Source: Rhodobacterales bacterium 56_14_T64
Lineage (GTDB): Bacteria; Pseudomonadota; Alphaproteobacteria; Rhodobacterales; Rhodobacteraceae
Direction of reading: 5' to 3'
Assembly (NCBI GenBank): GCA_002162795.1
Contig: MAAY01000042.1
Location: 1-64,000 of the forward strand
Length of the DNA: 64,000 nt
This document shows positions 26,220 to 35,405 of this stretch, piece after piece. A program made the position numbers and the translations under genes. Each line of letters starts with the position of its first letter. Positions within the stretch are counted from its first letter, which is position 1. The notes under the pieces are model-generated. The model ran no database searches, was not told the origin of the DNA, and worked only from the letters and a program-made list of their open reading frames with translations.

Positions 26220-27178
26220 AACTCGGCCTTGATTCGGTCCCAGCCATCTTCGGGGGGGAGGCCCAGACGCAGGAGCGTTTTGGAGTATGGGAAGATGCGG
26301 CTGAGGATGTGTTTGCGGGCCAGACGGTCGTGCCAGGCTTTGGCGTCGTCGACCTCGTACAGGCGGAACAGCGGCGTGCCGCCGACCAGGTGTGCGCCGC
26401 GTGCTAGAACAAGCGCATCCAATCGGGCAGCATCCTGTGTCAGGCGGGCGCGGGTCGTGGCGGCCCAATCGTGGTCCTGCAGCGCCTCAGCGCCGATTTG
26501 CAGAGCAGGGCCAGAGACGGCCCAAGGACCTTGCCATGTTTCCAGTTTTGAAATCAGGTCCGGGTGGCCGATAGCAAAGCCCAGCCGCAAACCAGCCAGT
26601 CCCCAGAACTTGCCAAAGCTTTTCAGCACCACAACACCGGGGCGGTTTGCCAATGAGATCAGGCTCCGCTCGGGGCAGATGTCGCAGAAGCTCTCGTCGA
26701 TCACCGTCAGCGGCCCGGTGACGTCCTGTTCTGACCACAGCCGTCCGTCGGGATTGTTGGGATGGACCAGAACCCGCGCTTGGGTCGGCCCATGATCCGC
26801 AACCGTCCAGCCATGAGCACGGAAACCAGCTGCGTGTTCGTTGTAAGTTGGTGGCGTGATTTCAACTGTTTGCGCAGGCGCCAGTGCGGGCAGGGTGGCG
26901 ATCAGAGCCGAGGCACCGGGTGCCGGCAGAACTGCTGCATCTGGAGGGATTTCCCAGAAGGATCGGGCTGATTCTACCAATTTCTGGTGTGCGTTGTGGT
27001 CGGGTAGCGCGGACCAAACTTCAGGTTGAAAATCACTAAGGGGGAAAGGTAAGGGATTGATCCCCGTTGACAAATCCAGCCAATCGGACCGCATACCGCC
27101 AAATAGCGTCATCGCGGCATCCAGACCGCCGCCGTGATCTCGTTGAGTTTGCGGAGTTTTATCGGATGAATAGGGCAT
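26216..27178 (-). CDS. cobC: Threonine-phosphate decarboxylase
   Basis: PLP enzyme producing (R)-1-amino-2-propanol O-2-phosphate, the substrate of the coupled CbiB step. 320 residues: [34 protein letters not shown] is the hallmark CobC/CobD N-terminus, and the PLP lysine lies in [18 protein letters not shown]. Named cobC following the Pseudomonas denitrificans scheme. Overlaps cbiB, so products and reaction order match. No cobalamin riboswitch could be recognised upstream. Confidence 0.94.
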   Translation of the reverse strand: MPYSSDKTPQTQRDHGGGLDAAMTLFGGMRSDWLDLSTGINPLPFPLSDFQPEVWSALPDHNAHQKLVESARSFWEIPPDAAVLPAPGASALIATLPALAPAQTVEITPPTYNEHAAGFRAHGWTVADHGPTQARVLVHPNNPDGRLWSEQDVTGPLTVIDESFCDICPERSLISLANRPGVVVLKSFGKFWGLAGLRLGFAIGHPDLISKLETWQGPWAVSGPALQIGAEALQDHDWAATTRARLTQDAARLDALVLARGAHLVGGTPLFRLYEVDDAKAWHDRLARKHILSRIFPYSKTLLRLGLPPEDGWDRIKAEL

Positions 27179-27359
27179 GGCAACGCCTGATGAACAATGG
27201 GGAAAGTCCAGCCACCACTAAAGCGGCTAGGTGCATATGGAACAAGATCTTTCACGAGGCAACCGTGCTTGGTGATTTGCGTAAAATTTGCTAAGACATA
27301 TTTAACGGTTACCGATGTTGGGGAGTGGCACGGCGTTAAAGAGTGTGCCCGGTTATTGT

Positions 27360-27722
27360 ATGAATGTTTTGATTGTTGAGAGTACCTTGGATCTTGGGGC
27401 GCTATGGAAGAGGCACCTTGAGCGGCAAGGAGCCGAGGTCACGCTGGTGGAAAACCAGGAGGCCGCCATCCTGGCGTTATACGCCGGTGACTATGATATC
27501 ATTGTGTTGGATCTGGTGATCGAAGAAGGCAGTGCCCTGGCAGTGGCCGATTTTGCTAGTTATCGCCGCCCTGATGCGCGGGTGATTTTTGTTACCAACA
27601 CCAGCTTCTTTTCAGACGGCTCAATTTTTGCCCATAGCCCCAACGCCTGTGCCTATGTGCAAAGCGGCACGCCGCCAGAAGATCTGGCGGCGATGGTGGA
27701 GCATTACGCGGGCGCGCGATAG
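27360..27722 (+). CDS. Receiver-only response regulator, degenerate
   Basis: 120 residues comprising only a CheY-like receiver, with no output domain. Phospho-acceptor candidate Asp51 in DYDIIVLDLVIEEGSAL. The usual N-terminal acidic pair is weakened (VLIVESTLD, Glu7 only), and the conserved Lys before the final loop reads CAYVQSGTPP, i.e. Gln in place of the usual K-P. It may still fold but signal atypically. ATG 27360 is chosen to give MNVLIVES. No cognate kinase adjacent; divergent from cobC and convergent with the GST gene. Confidence 0.75.
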   Translation: MNVLIVESTLDLGALWKRHLERQGAEVTLVENQEAAILALYAGDYDIIVLDLVIEEGSALAVADFASYRRPDARVIFVTNTSFFSDGSIFAHSPNACAYVQSGTPPEDLAAMVEHYAGAR

Positions 27723-27737
27723 GTTTCACGCCCGGCG

Positions 27738-28712
27738 TTAGCCGCGCCCGTGTGGAGTCAGCCAATCCAATATTGGATTGGTCGGGATGATCCGAGACGG
27801 ATTGATGCTGTCGTGACTGTAGTGATAATGGCGCACGATATGCTGCATACCCACTGTGTCGGCGACACCAGGCCATTGATATAGCTCGCGGACATAGGCC
27901 CATAGGTTCGGGTAGTCGATCAGCCGTTTGCGGTTACATTTGAAATGCAGGTGATAGACGGAATCGAACCGGGCCAAGGTGGTGAACAGTCGCCAGTCTG
28001 CCTCGGTCACTTTGTCGCCCAGCAGGTACCGATGCTGGGACAGCAGATCCTCTAGCCAGTCCAGCGTGGTAAAAAGTGGCTCTATTGCGGCGTCATAGGC
28101 CTCTTGCGAGGTCGCAAAGCCGCATTTGTAGACACCGTTGTTCAGGGTGTCGTAGATGCGCGCATTGATTGCCTCGATGGGCTCACGCAGATCTTGCGGC
28201 CAGTAGTCATCTGTATTGCCGGTCAGATCGTTGAAGACGGAGTTCATCATGCGGATGATTTCGGAGCTTTCGTTCGACACGATGGTGTTTCGCTGTTTGT
28301 CCCATAGAATCGGCACGGTGACGCGACCGGTGAAATCTGGCACAGCCCGAGTGTAGATCTGATGCGCGTGGGTCAGACCAAACAGCGTGTCGCGGGTGGC
28401 ACCGTGTTCATCGGCTTCAAAGGTCCAGCCCTCGTCCAGCATATCGGGATGTACGACGGAAACACTGATGTGATCCTGCAGCGATTTGAGCTGGCGAAAG
28501 ATCAGGGTGCGGTGGGCCCAGGGGCAGGCCAGCGAGACATAGAGATGGTAACGACCACTTTCCGCCTTGAACCCGTCACCGCCCGAGATACCCGCACTGC
28601 CGTCTGCGGTGACCCAATTGCGAAACTTGGCCTCAGCGCGTTTGAAGGCTCCACCGGTGGCACCCGTATCATACCATCGGTCGTGCCACTTTCCGTCGAT
28701 CAACAGGCCCAT
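27738..28712 (-). CDS. Glutathionyl-hydroquinone reductase / xi-class GST (YqjG family)
   Basis: Reduces glutathionyl-hydroquinones using glutathione; found in bacteria degrading or tolerating quinones. 324 residues. Catalytic motif SLACPWAHRTLIFRQLK (Cys about residue 65) and family patterns EYPNLWAYVRELYQWPGVADTVGMQHIVRHYH-like (IDYPNLWAYVREL...HYHYSHDSINPSRIIPTNPILDWLTPHGR). The xi-class signature DWLTPHGR near the C-terminus is clear. It is convergent with the receiver gene. Confidence 0.92.
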   Translation of the reverse strand: MGLLIDGKWHDRWYDTGATGGAFKRAEAKFRNWVTADGSAGISGGDGFKAESGRYHLYVSLACPWAHRTLIFRQLKSLQDHISVSVVHPDMLDEGWTFEADEHGATRDTLFGLTHAHQIYTRAVPDFTGRVTVPILWDKQRNTIVSNESSEIIRMMNSVFNDLTGNTDDYWPQDLREPIEAINARIYDTLNNGVYKCGFATSQEAYDAAIEPLFTTLDWLEDLLSQHRYLLGDKVTEADWRLFTTLARFDSVYHLHFKCNRKRLIDYPNLWAYVRELYQWPGVADTVGMQHIVRHYHYSHDSINPSRIIPTNPILDWLTPHGRG

Positions 28713-28932
28713 GCTGCCGCTCCTAATTGTTTTCTATGGCCAAGGTAGTGCGAAAGTGTTGGCGAGCCTATTGGCGGCTGCGCGCATTGGCTATGCGCCG
28801 GTGCACAGGCGCTGTTGTGTCGCGGCCCCTGGCATCAAATCCACGGTTTGGAAAGGATATTTTATAAAAACTTCACTTGATTTTATTCCTTTTCATGGCA
28901 CTTTCGGACTCAACACAGCAAAGGTTAGCCAG

Positions 28933-29289
28933 ATGTCGACATACCTGCCCAAAGAAGTTCAAGATGGATTGGATGCCGCCCGTTTGGTCGGGTTGAGAAA
29001 GTCGAGCCGTCTGCGGGTGCGCGTTGGTGACGAGGTGTTTCGCGTGCTGCGCATGTGGAAGGACGGATTTACCGTCGAAGAAGAAATCACCCCAAAGCTG
29101 CGCGGTTTGATTGATCTTTATGATGGCTCAATTCACCTGTATCAGTGTCTGATTGTGGCCGCCGAGGCCGAGGGTGGCGAGATGCGTTATGACTTTAAGC
29201 GTTCCACCGCAGCCGCTGACAAAGCCCCGTTGGATTTCTACCGCGCACCGGATGCGCCGGTGGCGTTATTGGGGCATGACGCCGGTTAA
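28933..29289 (+). CDS. Conserved hypothetical protein
   Basis: 118 residues, family not named by me: MSTYLPKEVQDGLDAARLVGLRKSSRLRVRVGDEVFRVLRMWKDGFTVEEEITPKLRGLIDLYDGSIHLYQCLIVAAEAEGGEMRYDFKRSTAA. A compact mixed alpha/beta protein without signal peptide or membrane segment. ATG 28933 starts the recognisable part; the ORF-track start at 28567 lies in the opposite-strand GST gene. Monocistronic, with a clean terminator after it. Confidence 0.75.
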   Translation: MSTYLPKEVQDGLDAARLVGLRKSSRLRVRVGDEVFRVLRMWKDGFTVEEEITPKLRGLIDLYDGSIHLYQCLIVAAEAEGGEMRYDFKRSTAAADKAPLDFYRAPDAPVALLGHDAG

Positions 29290-29312
29290 GGTAACTGTAA
29301 TTTGTATGTAAG

Positions 29313-29337
29313 AAAGGCCCCGAAATCGGGGCCTTTT
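29313..29337. terminator. Bidirectional Rho-independent terminator
   Basis: AAAGGCCCCG (29313-29322) and CGGGGCCTTT (29327-29336) with an AAAT loop. A-run on one side and T-run on the other serve both the upstream plus-strand gene and the convergent patB gene. Confidence 0.88.
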
Positions 29338-29374
29338 CTATTGGTACTGTGAGAGGGCGATTCGCAGGATTTGC

Positions 29375-30547
29375 TTACTGCAGGTCCGAGAACGCGTGTT
29401 GCATGCGCTCGCAGGCCTCGATCACGCGGCTGCGTTGGGTGGCCAGGTTGAAACGTTGGAACATTTCGCCGCCTGCGCCAAAGCCGGGGCCCTGCGAGAC
29501 GGCGATTTTGGCACCGTCGCGAATGCGGGTGGCAATTTCCTCGTGGCTCATCCCGGTGCCAGAGAAATCGACCCAGGCCAGATAGGTGGCTTGTAATGGC
29601 ATGGATTTCAGGCCGGGGATGGCATTGATGGCCTGATCAAAGATCTGCCGGTTGCCATCAAGATGAGCGATTTGCGCATCGACCCATTCGGCCCCTGCAG
29701 GAGAGTAGGCGGCTGTGATCATATTGATGGCCAGACTGCCGGCACCATAGTCCAGCGTGTTCAGGCGGTGCTTCATCGCGGCGCGCAACGTGTCATCAGG
29801 GATGATCATGTTGCCGGTACGCTGGCCCGCAATATTGAATGTCTTGGAGGATGCGGTCAGGGTGACAGTGCGATCGCGGGCTTCGGGTGCGGCGATATCC
29901 ATCGGCACAAAGATGTTGCCGGGAAAGATCAGATCGTGGTGAATTTCGTCCGAGACAAGGATCAAATCGTTGCGGGTTGCAAAATCAGCGACTTGGCGCA
30001 GCTCGTCAGGTGTCCAGATCCGGCCTGATGGATTCTGAGGCGAACACCAAAGCAGCAGCTTTTCCTTGCCTGTCAGGCGGCTTTGCGCATCGTCCAGATC
30101 CAATACATAGGTGTCGCCTTCGCGCTGGAGCGGGCATTCGGTCAGGGTGCGGCCGGTCTTGGCAACTTTATGGGCAAACTCGTGATAAACCGGAGAGAAG
30201 ATCACCACCCCATCACCTTCATCGCTCCAGACATCCAGCGACAGTGCGATGGCATTGCCCAATCCTTGCGAGGTGAGGATCCAGTCCTGTTCAATCGCCC
30301 AGTTGTGGCGCGTCTGCATCCACCACTGCACGGCAGAGAGATAGTCGGGGTGGTCCCAGGAGTAGCCAAAGACACTGTGATCAGCGGCCTTGCGAATTGC
30401 CTCGATCACACAGGGCGCGGTGGCATAGTCGGAATCAGCCGTCCACATCGCCAGACCATCGTCGGGGGAGACGCCATAGTAGGTCTCCATCTTGTCCCAT
30501 TTCGAGCTGTGGGTGCCGCGGCGGTCGATCAAGTCGTCAAAACTCAT
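29375..30547 (-). CDS. patB: MalY/PatB-type cystathionine beta-lyase / aminotransferase
   Basis: PLP-dependent C-S lyase of the MalY/PatB family, which cleaves cystathionine or other cysteine conjugates to pyruvate, ammonia and a thiol. 390 residues: MSFDDLIDRRGTHSSKWDKMETYYGVSPDDGLAMWTADSDYATAPCVIEAIRKAADHSVFGYSW; PLP lysine in TVTLTASSKTFNIAGQRTGNMII. In marine relatives this enzyme can also act on DMSP-pathway or cysteine substrates, which is inference. Single gene, convergent with the preceding plus-strand gene. Confidence 0.92.
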   Translation of the reverse strand: MSFDDLIDRRGTHSSKWDKMETYYGVSPDDGLAMWTADSDYATAPCVIEAIRKAADHSVFGYSWDHPDYLSAVQWWMQTRHNWAIEQDWILTSQGLGNAIALSLDVWSDEGDGVVIFSPVYHEFAHKVAKTGRTLTECPLQREGDTYVLDLDDAQSRLTGKEKLLLWCSPQNPSGRIWTPDELRQVADFATRNDLILVSDEIHHDLIFPGNIFVPMDIAAPEARDRTVTLTASSKTFNIAGQRTGNMIIPDDTLRAAMKHRLNTLDYGAGSLAINMITAAYSPAGAEWVDAQIAHLDGNRQIFDQAINAIPGLKSMPLQATYLAWVDFSGTGMSHEEIATRIRDGAKIAVSQGPGFGAGGEMFQRFNLATQRSRVIEACERMQHAFSDLQ

Positions 30548-30645
30548 CTAGAAATCTCCTGAAATTTGAATGTGAAGCTACTGGGAAACACGGCAGGTGC
30601 AAGGGGGGCGTTGCGGCTGCTGGAGCAATGGCCTAAATCGGGAGC

Positions 30646-31164
30646 ATGAAACGTAATATACTGATCCATCCCGACCCCCGCCTGAAGAAGGTTTGCGCGC
30701 CAGTGAGTGATATCACTGACGAGTTGCGTAAGCTTGCTGATGACATGCTGGAAACCATGTATGATGCGCCGGGCATTGGTCTGGCCGCGCCGCAGCTTGG
30801 TATCACCAACCGGCTGATCGTGTTGGATTGCGTCAAGGAAGAGGGCGAAGTGGCGCGCCCTTTGGTGATGTTCAATCCGGTTGTTGTGGCCTCGTCCGAC
30901 GAGACCAATATGTACGATGAAGGCTGCCTGTCGATCCCCGATCAATACGGTGAGGTGACCCGCCCCAAGGTGGTGGATGTTGAGTGGATGGATCGCGACG
31001 GCAAGGCACAACGTGAGACCTTTGATAATCTGTGGGCGACCTGCGTTCAGCACGAGATAGACCATCTGCAAGGCAAACTGTTCATTGATTATCTGAAACC
31101 GCTGCGACGCCAGATGATCACCCGCAAGATGCAGAAACTGAAACGCGAAATGGCGCGCGGGTGA
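30646..31164 (+). CDS. def: Peptide deformylase
   Basis: Removes the N-formyl group from nascent proteins. 172 residues with all catalytic motifs: GIGLAAPQLGI (motif 1), DEGCLSIPDQYGEV (Cys metal ligand, about residue 88) and QHEIDHLQGKLFIDYL (His-Glu-x-x-His). GGGAG precedes the ATG. First of three tandem deformylase-family genes followed by fmt; its stop overlaps the GTG of the second copy. Confidence 0.97.
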   Translation: MKRNILIHPDPRLKKVCAPVSDITDELRKLADDMLETMYDAPGIGLAAPQLGITNRLIVLDCVKEEGEVARPLVMFNPVVVASSDETNMYDEGCLSIPDQYGEVTRPKVVDVEWMDRDGKAQRETFDNLWATCVQHEIDHLQGKLFIDYLKPLRRQMITRKMQKLKREMARG

Positions 31165-31658
31165 GTGTTCGTCCGATCCTGATCTGGCCTGATGCTCGGT
31201 TGTCGCAACGCTGCGAACCGGTTGGGCCCGAGGTTCTGGATGAACTGATCGCGGATATGTTCGACACTATGTACGGCGCGCAAGGTCGGGGGCTGGCAGC
31301 TCCGCAGATTGGCGTGATGAAGCGCCTTTTTGTGATGGATTGCACTTGGAAGGAAGGTGCGAGGTCGCCGATGGTGATGATCAACCCAACCATCATGGCT
31401 GCCGAGCGCCTTCCGGTTCCGGCTGAGGAAGGCTGTTTGTCGATTCCCGGCGTGTTGCTGTCGGTGGAACGTCCCAAGGCGGTGACCGTGCAATGGACCG
31501 CCGCCGAGGGCGACATTCACATGGCAGATTTCGACGGGTTTGAGGCGCGTTGCATTCAGCATGAGTTTGATCATCTGAACGGTACCGTGACATTTGACCA
31601 TCTTTCGGGCGCTGAGCGCGCCAAGGCCGAGGCCGAATTTCTGGAGACACGACAATGA
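31161..31658 (+). CDS. Peptide deformylase paralogue 2
   Basis: 165 residues, start GTG overlapping the def stop (GTGA). It keeps the catalytic set: GRGLAAPQIGVMKRLFVMD, EEGCLSIPGVLLSV and CIQHEFDHLNGTVTF, so it should be an active metallo-deformylase. It is shorter at the C-terminus than the first copy. Several roseobacters carry multiple deformylase genes at this locus; the specific role of this copy is unknown. Confidence 0.92.
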   Translation: MSVRPILIWPDARLSQRCEPVGPEVLDELIADMFDTMYGAQGRGLAAPQIGVMKRLFVMDCTWKEGARSPMVMINPTIMAAERLPVPAEEGCLSIPGVLLSVERPKAVTVQWTAAEGDIHMADFDGFEARCIQHEFDHLNGTVTFDHLSGAERAKAEAEFLETRQ

Positions 31659-32152
31659 CTACCCGTACCTGCCTGCCGTGGCCCGACAAGCGCCTGCGGA
31701 CCAAAGCCGAAGACGTGACTGAAATCACCGACGAGATCCGTGAGATCTGGCAGGATATGGTGGATACCATGGAGGCTATGCCTGGTGTTGGGCTGGGCGC
31801 GCCGCAGATTGGTGTGATGCTGCGGCTTGCGGTTGTTGATGGATCACGTGAGCGGGGCCGCGCAGTGAAGATGGCCAACCCCGAAGTTCTGCATGCCTCG
31901 ATCGAGTTGCGCGAACATTATGAGGCCAGTCCGAACTTGCCGGGGGTCTCGGCTACGGTCAAACGGCCGCGGGCGGTGACAGTGCGGTTCATGAACGAAG
32001 CGGGGCAGATTGATCGGCGCGATTTTGTTGGGGTTGAAGCCACCAGCGTGCAGCACCAGATCGATCATTTGAACGGTCGGATGTATTTTGATCGTTTGAG
32101 CAAGGTTAAGCGCGACATGTTGTTGCGGAAGGCCAAGAAGCTAGGCGGCTGA
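31655..32152 (+). CDS. Deformylase-like protein lacking catalytic residues
   Basis: 165 residues, overlapping the previous stop (ATGA). The fold is clearly deformylase: GVGLGAPQIGVMLRLAVVDG and VQHQIDHLNGRMYFDRLSK. The metal-ligand Cys motif EGCLSIPG is replaced by ASPNLPGVSA, and the catalytic Glu of HEIDH is Gln (HQIDH). Loss of both predicts no deformylase activity. It is in frame throughout and translationally coupled, so not an obvious pseudogene; a regulatory or ribosome-binding role is possible (inference). Confidence 0.85.
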   Translation: MTTRTCLPWPDKRLRTKAEDVTEITDEIREIWQDMVDTMEAMPGVGLGAPQIGVMLRLAVVDGSRERGRAVKMANPEVLHASIELREHYEASPNLPGVSATVKRPRAVTVRFMNEAGQIDRRDFVGVEATSVQHQIDHLNGRMYFDRLSKVKRDMLLRKAKKLGG

Positions 32153-32167
32153 TTGCCAGCCAGGCAT

Positions 32168-32191
32168 GGTGCGTGCCAGCACGCACCCTAC
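32168..32191 (+). repeat. Dispersed palindromic repeat, copy 3
   Basis: GGTGCGTGCCAGCACGCACC plus CTAC, a variant of the elements at 216 and 16273 in which the palindrome is perfect (GGTGCGTGC/CAGCACGCACC with GTGCGTGC-CA-GCACGCAC core). It lies in the 54-bp gap between the third deformylase gene and fmt, inside the operon. Confidence 0.8.
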
Positions 32192-32206
32192 ACAGGAAGC
32201 AGAGCA

Positions 32207-33112
32207 ATGCGCGTGATATTTATGGGAACGCCTGAGTTCTCGGTTCCAGTCCTTGAAGCGCTGGTTGAGGCTGGGCACGAAATTGCTGCGGTCTATTGTC
32301 AGCCACCACGTCCGGCGGGACGAGGTAAGAAGGACCGACCGACTCCGGTTCATGCCCGCGCCGTTGAGTTGGGATTGGACGTGCGTCATCCTGTGTCGCT
32401 GAAGACACCCGAGGCGCAAGGCGAGTTTGCTGCGCTGGACGCGGATATTGCGGTGGTGGTGGCCTACGGGTTGATCCTGCCACAGGTTATTCTGGATGCA
32501 CCCGCCAAGGGGTGTTTGAACATCCACGCCAGCCTGTTGCCGCGTTGGCGTGGTGCTGCACCGATCCACCGCGCGATCATGGCTGGGGATGATGAGACCG
32601 GCATTTGCATCATGCAGATGGAGGCCGGGCTGGACACTGGTCCGGTGCTGTTGCGGGAAGGCACGGCCATTGGTGACGAGGAAACCACCGCGCAACTGCA
32701 TGACCGGTTGTCAGAGATGGGGGCGTCGTTGATCGTGACCGCTTTGCGCCATCTGGATGGGCTCTCGCCTGATGTGCAGCCTGACGATGGCGTCACCTAT
32801 GCCAGCAAGATCGACAAGGCTGAGGCGCGCATTGACTGGAACCGCACTGCGGTTGAGGTGGATCGGCAAATCCGCGGGTTGTCGCCATTTCCGGGGGCCT
32901 GGAGCGAGTTGGGCGGGCAGCGTGTCAAAGTGCTGGCCTCGCGTTTGGCTGAAGGGCAGGGAAACGCCGGTGAAGTGTTGGATGAAAAGCTCACCATTGC
33001 CTGTGGTTCAGGGGCTGTTGAACTGCTGCGCTTGCAACGGGCGGGTAAGGGCGCGCAGGATCGCGAAGTATTCTTGCGTGGCTTTGCGGTGAAGCCGGGC
33101 GATAGTTTCTGA
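32207..33112 (+). CDS. fmt: Methionyl-tRNA formyltransferase
   Basis: Formylates initiator Met-tRNA using 10-formyl-THF, the partner reaction of deformylase. 301 residues from [26 protein letters not shown]. Catalytic motif region [23 protein letters not shown] (Asn-His) and GLDTGPVLL (Asp). The C-terminal tRNA-binding domain begins near [30 protein letters not shown] precedes ATG 32207. It follows the three deformylase genes, the standard def-fmt pairing. Confidence 0.97.
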   Translation: MRVIFMGTPEFSVPVLEALVEAGHEIAAVYCQPPRPAGRGKKDRPTPVHARAVELGLDVRHPVSLKTPEAQGEFAALDADIAVVVAYGLILPQVILDAPAKGCLNIHASLLPRWRGAAPIHRAIMAGDDETGICIMQMEAGLDTGPVLLREGTAIGDEETTAQLHDRLSEMGASLIVTALRHLDGLSPDVQPDDGVTYASKIDKAEARIDWNRTAVEVDRQIRGLSPFPGAWSELGGQRVKVLASRLAEGQGNAGEVLDEKLTIACGSGAVELLRLQRAGKGAQDREVFLRGFAVKPGDSF

Positions 33113-33125
33113 GCGGAGAGCCAAT

Positions 33126-33362
33126 ATGCTGCTGACTTTGATGGGCACCGTGGTGATTGCAGGGATTGTTGGCTATGGCGCTGAGCGATCGGGCTTTACC
33201 GCCAATGGTTATTTGCCGTCGATCATCATTTGTGTCGGTGGGGCATTTTTGTTCTATTTTGTACGGCTGATGTTTGACGTCGGGTTTCATGCGGCAGGGT
33301 GGAATGCCATTGTGTCGTCAATCGGGGCGCTGATTATTGTGCCCTTTCACTGGAAGAGGTGA
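33126..33362 (+). CDS. Small membrane protein
   Basis: 78 residues. Two to three hydrophobic segments: LLTLMGTVVIAGIVGYGAERSGF, YLPSIIICVGGAFLFYFVRLMFD and WNAIVSSIGALIIVPFHW. It resembles the GlsB/YeaQ/YmgE (transglycosylase-associated) family in size and spacing. 14 nt after fmt, with a GGAG site, so probably cotranscribed. Function unknown. Confidence 0.7.
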   Translation: MLLTLMGTVVIAGIVGYGAERSGFTANGYLPSIIICVGGAFLFYFVRLMFDVGFHAAGWNAIVSSIGALIIVPFHWKR

Positions 33363-33367
33363 CTGGG

Positions 33368-33604
33368 ATGCCAATTATTGCGCTGATTATTATTGGAGCG
33401 GCGGCTGGATTTCTGGCGACGCGGCTGATGCGGATTGACGCAAATATAGTGACCACCGTGGTGATCGGCATGGCCGGAGCGCTGATTGGCGGTCTGGTTC
33501 TGCGGTTTTTGTTGACGGTGATGGGGATGTTGGCCGGGTTTGTTGGGGCAGTGTTGGGAGCCTTGTTGTTGATCTGGCTGTGGCAGAACTATTTCCAGAA
33601 ATAG
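33368..33604 (+). CDS. GlsB/YeaQ/YmgE-family small membrane protein
   Basis: 78 residues with three hydrophobic helices: MPIIALIIIGAAAGFLATRLMRID, VVIGMAGALIGGLVLRFLL and LAGFVGAVLGALLLIWLWQNYF. The glycine-rich GAAAGFLA/GMAGALIGG/GAVLGALLLIW pattern is that of the GlsB/YeaQ family. ATG 33368 lies 5 nt after the preceding stop, so the two are a coupled pair. Function unknown. Confidence 0.78.
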   Translation: MPIIALIIIGAAAGFLATRLMRIDANIVTTVVIGMAGALIGGLVLRFLLTVMGMLAGFVGAVLGALLLIWLWQNYFQK

Positions 33605-33649
33605 CTTAGGGCGCGCCCGACCTTTCGGTCGTGCAGTGAGGCGAAAAAC

Positions 33650-34291
33650 TCAACTGCGCGGTGGGCGGCTTTTGTAGACCGGCAGATGCCAACCAAACAG
33701 GATCGAGCCTGCCCGGAGCGACCAACAGACAATTGCGCAGGCGATCAAGCCGGTTAGCTCGTGCAGGCCGAGATCTTCGGTAATGCCAATTGAGTCGATA
33801 GCGACAGCCGTGAAGGCTCCGGCCATGGCGCAGGTGATATAAAGCTCGCCCTGTTTGAGCACCAAAGGAACCTCGTTACAGACCACATCGCGCATCAATC
33901 CGCCGAGCGATCCGGTGGCCATGCCCATCAGGACCACGATGACCGGTGATTTATCCAGTTCCAGTGCAGCGCCGGTGCCAGCAGACACTGCGACGGCGAG
34001 GGCAAAACTGTCCAGCCAGACCAGCCATTTTTGTCGGCTTTCCACTCGGTGCGCGGTGAAGAAGACCAGCACTGCGGCAGCTGAGGCGAGCAGGATATAA
34101 GTGGGCTCACCCACCCAGAACACGGGATGCCGGTCGAGCAACAGATCGCGGATCGTGCCGCCGCCGACGGCCGTTAGGCAGGCGACAAAGGCAAAGCCGA
34201 CGATATCCAACTGGGCGCGGCTGGCGACCAAAGCGCCGGTCAGCGCAAAGACGAGAACCGAGGCATAGTCTAGTAAAGTCAAAAAGCTCAT
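33650..34291 (-). CDS. Trimeric intracellular cation channel family (UPF0126) membrane protein
   Basis: 213-residue membrane protein with two TRIC-like three-helix repeats: LLDYASVLVFALTGALVASRAQLDIVGFAFVACLTAVGGGTIRDLLLDRHPVFWV and PVIVVLMGMATGSLGGLMRDVVCNEVPLVL. GGGTIRD and GGLMRD are the repeated family signature. Bacterial homologues form cation or potassium channels, also annotated YadS/YicG. Minus strand, 29 bp downstream of rnhA. Confidence 0.9.
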   Translation of the reverse strand: MSFLTLLDYASVLVFALTGALVASRAQLDIVGFAFVACLTAVGGGTIRDLLLDRHPVFWVGEPTYILLASAAAVLVFFTAHRVESRQKWLVWLDSFALAVAVSAGTGAALELDKSPVIVVLMGMATGSLGGLMRDVVCNEVPLVLKQGELYITCAMAGAFTAVAIDSIGITEDLGLHELTGLIACAIVCWSLRAGSILFGWHLPVYKSRPPRS

Positions 34292-34320
34292 CAGGTGATC
34301 CTATCAGAGCTTTGCAGAGG

Positions 34321-34791
34321 TCACGACTTGGATTTTTTGGGCTTGAATGGTGCCATGCCTGCGCGGGCCAGTTCATCGGCGCGTTCGTTCTCTTCGTGGC
34401 CGGCGTGACCTTTGATCCATTTCCAGGTCACATTGTGGCGGCTCTGGGCCTCGTCAATGCGTTGCCATAGATCGACGTTCTTGACCGGTTTTCTGGCGGA
34501 GGTTTTCCAGCCGTTTTTCTTCCAGCCAAAAATCCACTGGGTGACACCGTTTTTCACATAGGCCGAATCGGTCACCACGGTCAGGGTTGAGGGGCGACTG
34601 AGGCTTTCCAGCGCATTGATTGCGGCCAGCAGCTCCATCCGGTTGTTGGTGGTATCCGGCTCGCCGCCTTTCAGCTCGCGCTCTTTGGCAATTTTGCCAT
34701 CTTCATCAATGGCGCGCAGCAGCACGCCCCAGCCACCGGGGCCGGGATTACCGGAGCAGGCTCCGTCGGTATATGCGTATAGGTCAGACAT
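34321..34791 (-). CDS. rnhA: Ribonuclease HI
   Basis: Degrades RNA in RNA-DNA hybrids. 156 residues with the catalytic carboxylates: [21 protein letters not shown] (Asp), [13 protein letters not shown] (Glu), [11 protein letters not shown] (Asp) and the terminal region [23 protein letters not shown] (His, Asp). Basic C-terminus KPKKSKS. Overlaps the upstream methyltransferase stop by 8 bp and is translationally coupled to it. Confidence 0.97.
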   Translation of the reverse strand: MSDLYAYTDGACSGNPGPGGWGVLLRAIDEDGKIAKERELKGGEPDTTNNRMELLAAINALESLSRPSTLTVVTDSAYVKNGVTQWIFGWKKNGWKTSARKPVKNVDLWQRIDEAQSRHNVTWKWIKGHAGHEENERADELARAGMAPFKPKKSKS

Positions 34792-35383
34792 GCGCGGTCA
34801 TTACTACGAAGGTATCGTCACTGCCAGCCAATCCTTTGCCATTTCCGATCCTTGAACGGGATACGGTGAAATCAGCGTCTGTCAGCAGGCTGCGCAACTC
34901 GTCTTCGCCGTAATAGGCATAGAGACGCCCCAGTTTGTCGCGGTGTTCGCCGGTGCCTATTTTTAGTCCGATGCTGAAACAGCCGCCGGCGCGCAAAGCA
35001 CGGTGAATCCGTTTTAAGTGGTTGGGAAAATCGGCGCGGGGGGCATGCAACAGGCTGAAGTTGGCCCAGATGCCGTCATAGAGGTTTTCAACGGTTAAAT
35101 CCTCAAAGGTGGCGACCTTGGCGTTCAGGCCGTGGTTGGCCTTGGCGAGGGCGACCATTTCTGGGGAGGCGTCGGTTGCTTCGACAACAAGGCCATGGTC
35201 GCGCAGCCGGGCAGCCCATTGACCTGGGCCGCATCCGAGATCCAGAACCAGGCCCCCCTTGGGGACTGCAGCAAAGAAGGCGTTCAGGTCGTCCTCTTGG
35301 TTCGAGTCTTTGGTTTTGGCGAAATCGCGGGCGTAGGTTTCGGCTGCTTCGGCGTAGACCCGCATGGTTTCTGGGTCAGTCAT
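34784..35383 (-). CDS. Class I SAM-dependent methyltransferase
   Basis: 199 residues from [26 protein letters not shown] motif [20 protein letters not shown], motif [19 protein letters not shown], then [38 protein letters not shown]. Substrate unknown. ATG 35383 chosen; the ORF-track extension overlaps the broken LysE gene. Between a LysE exporter and rnhA on the minus strand. Confidence 0.88.
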   Translation of the reverse strand: MTDPETMRVYAEAAETYARDFAKTKDSNQEDDLNAFFAAVPKGGLVLDLGCGPGQWAARLRDHGLVVEATDASPEMVALAKANHGLNAKVATFEDLTVENLYDGIWANFSLLHAPRADFPNHLKRIHRALRAGGCFSIGLKIGTGEHRDKLGRLYAYYGEDELRSLLTDADFTVSRSRIGNGKGLAGSDDTFVVMTAHV

Positions 35384-35405
35384 GGTCGCTCCAATCAGAA
35401 AAGGG

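Noticed and set aside
27179-27359. Cobalamin riboswitch upstream of cobC
   Set aside because: No B12-box-like motif or GCCACTG pairing element could be found on either strand, so no riboswitch was called.
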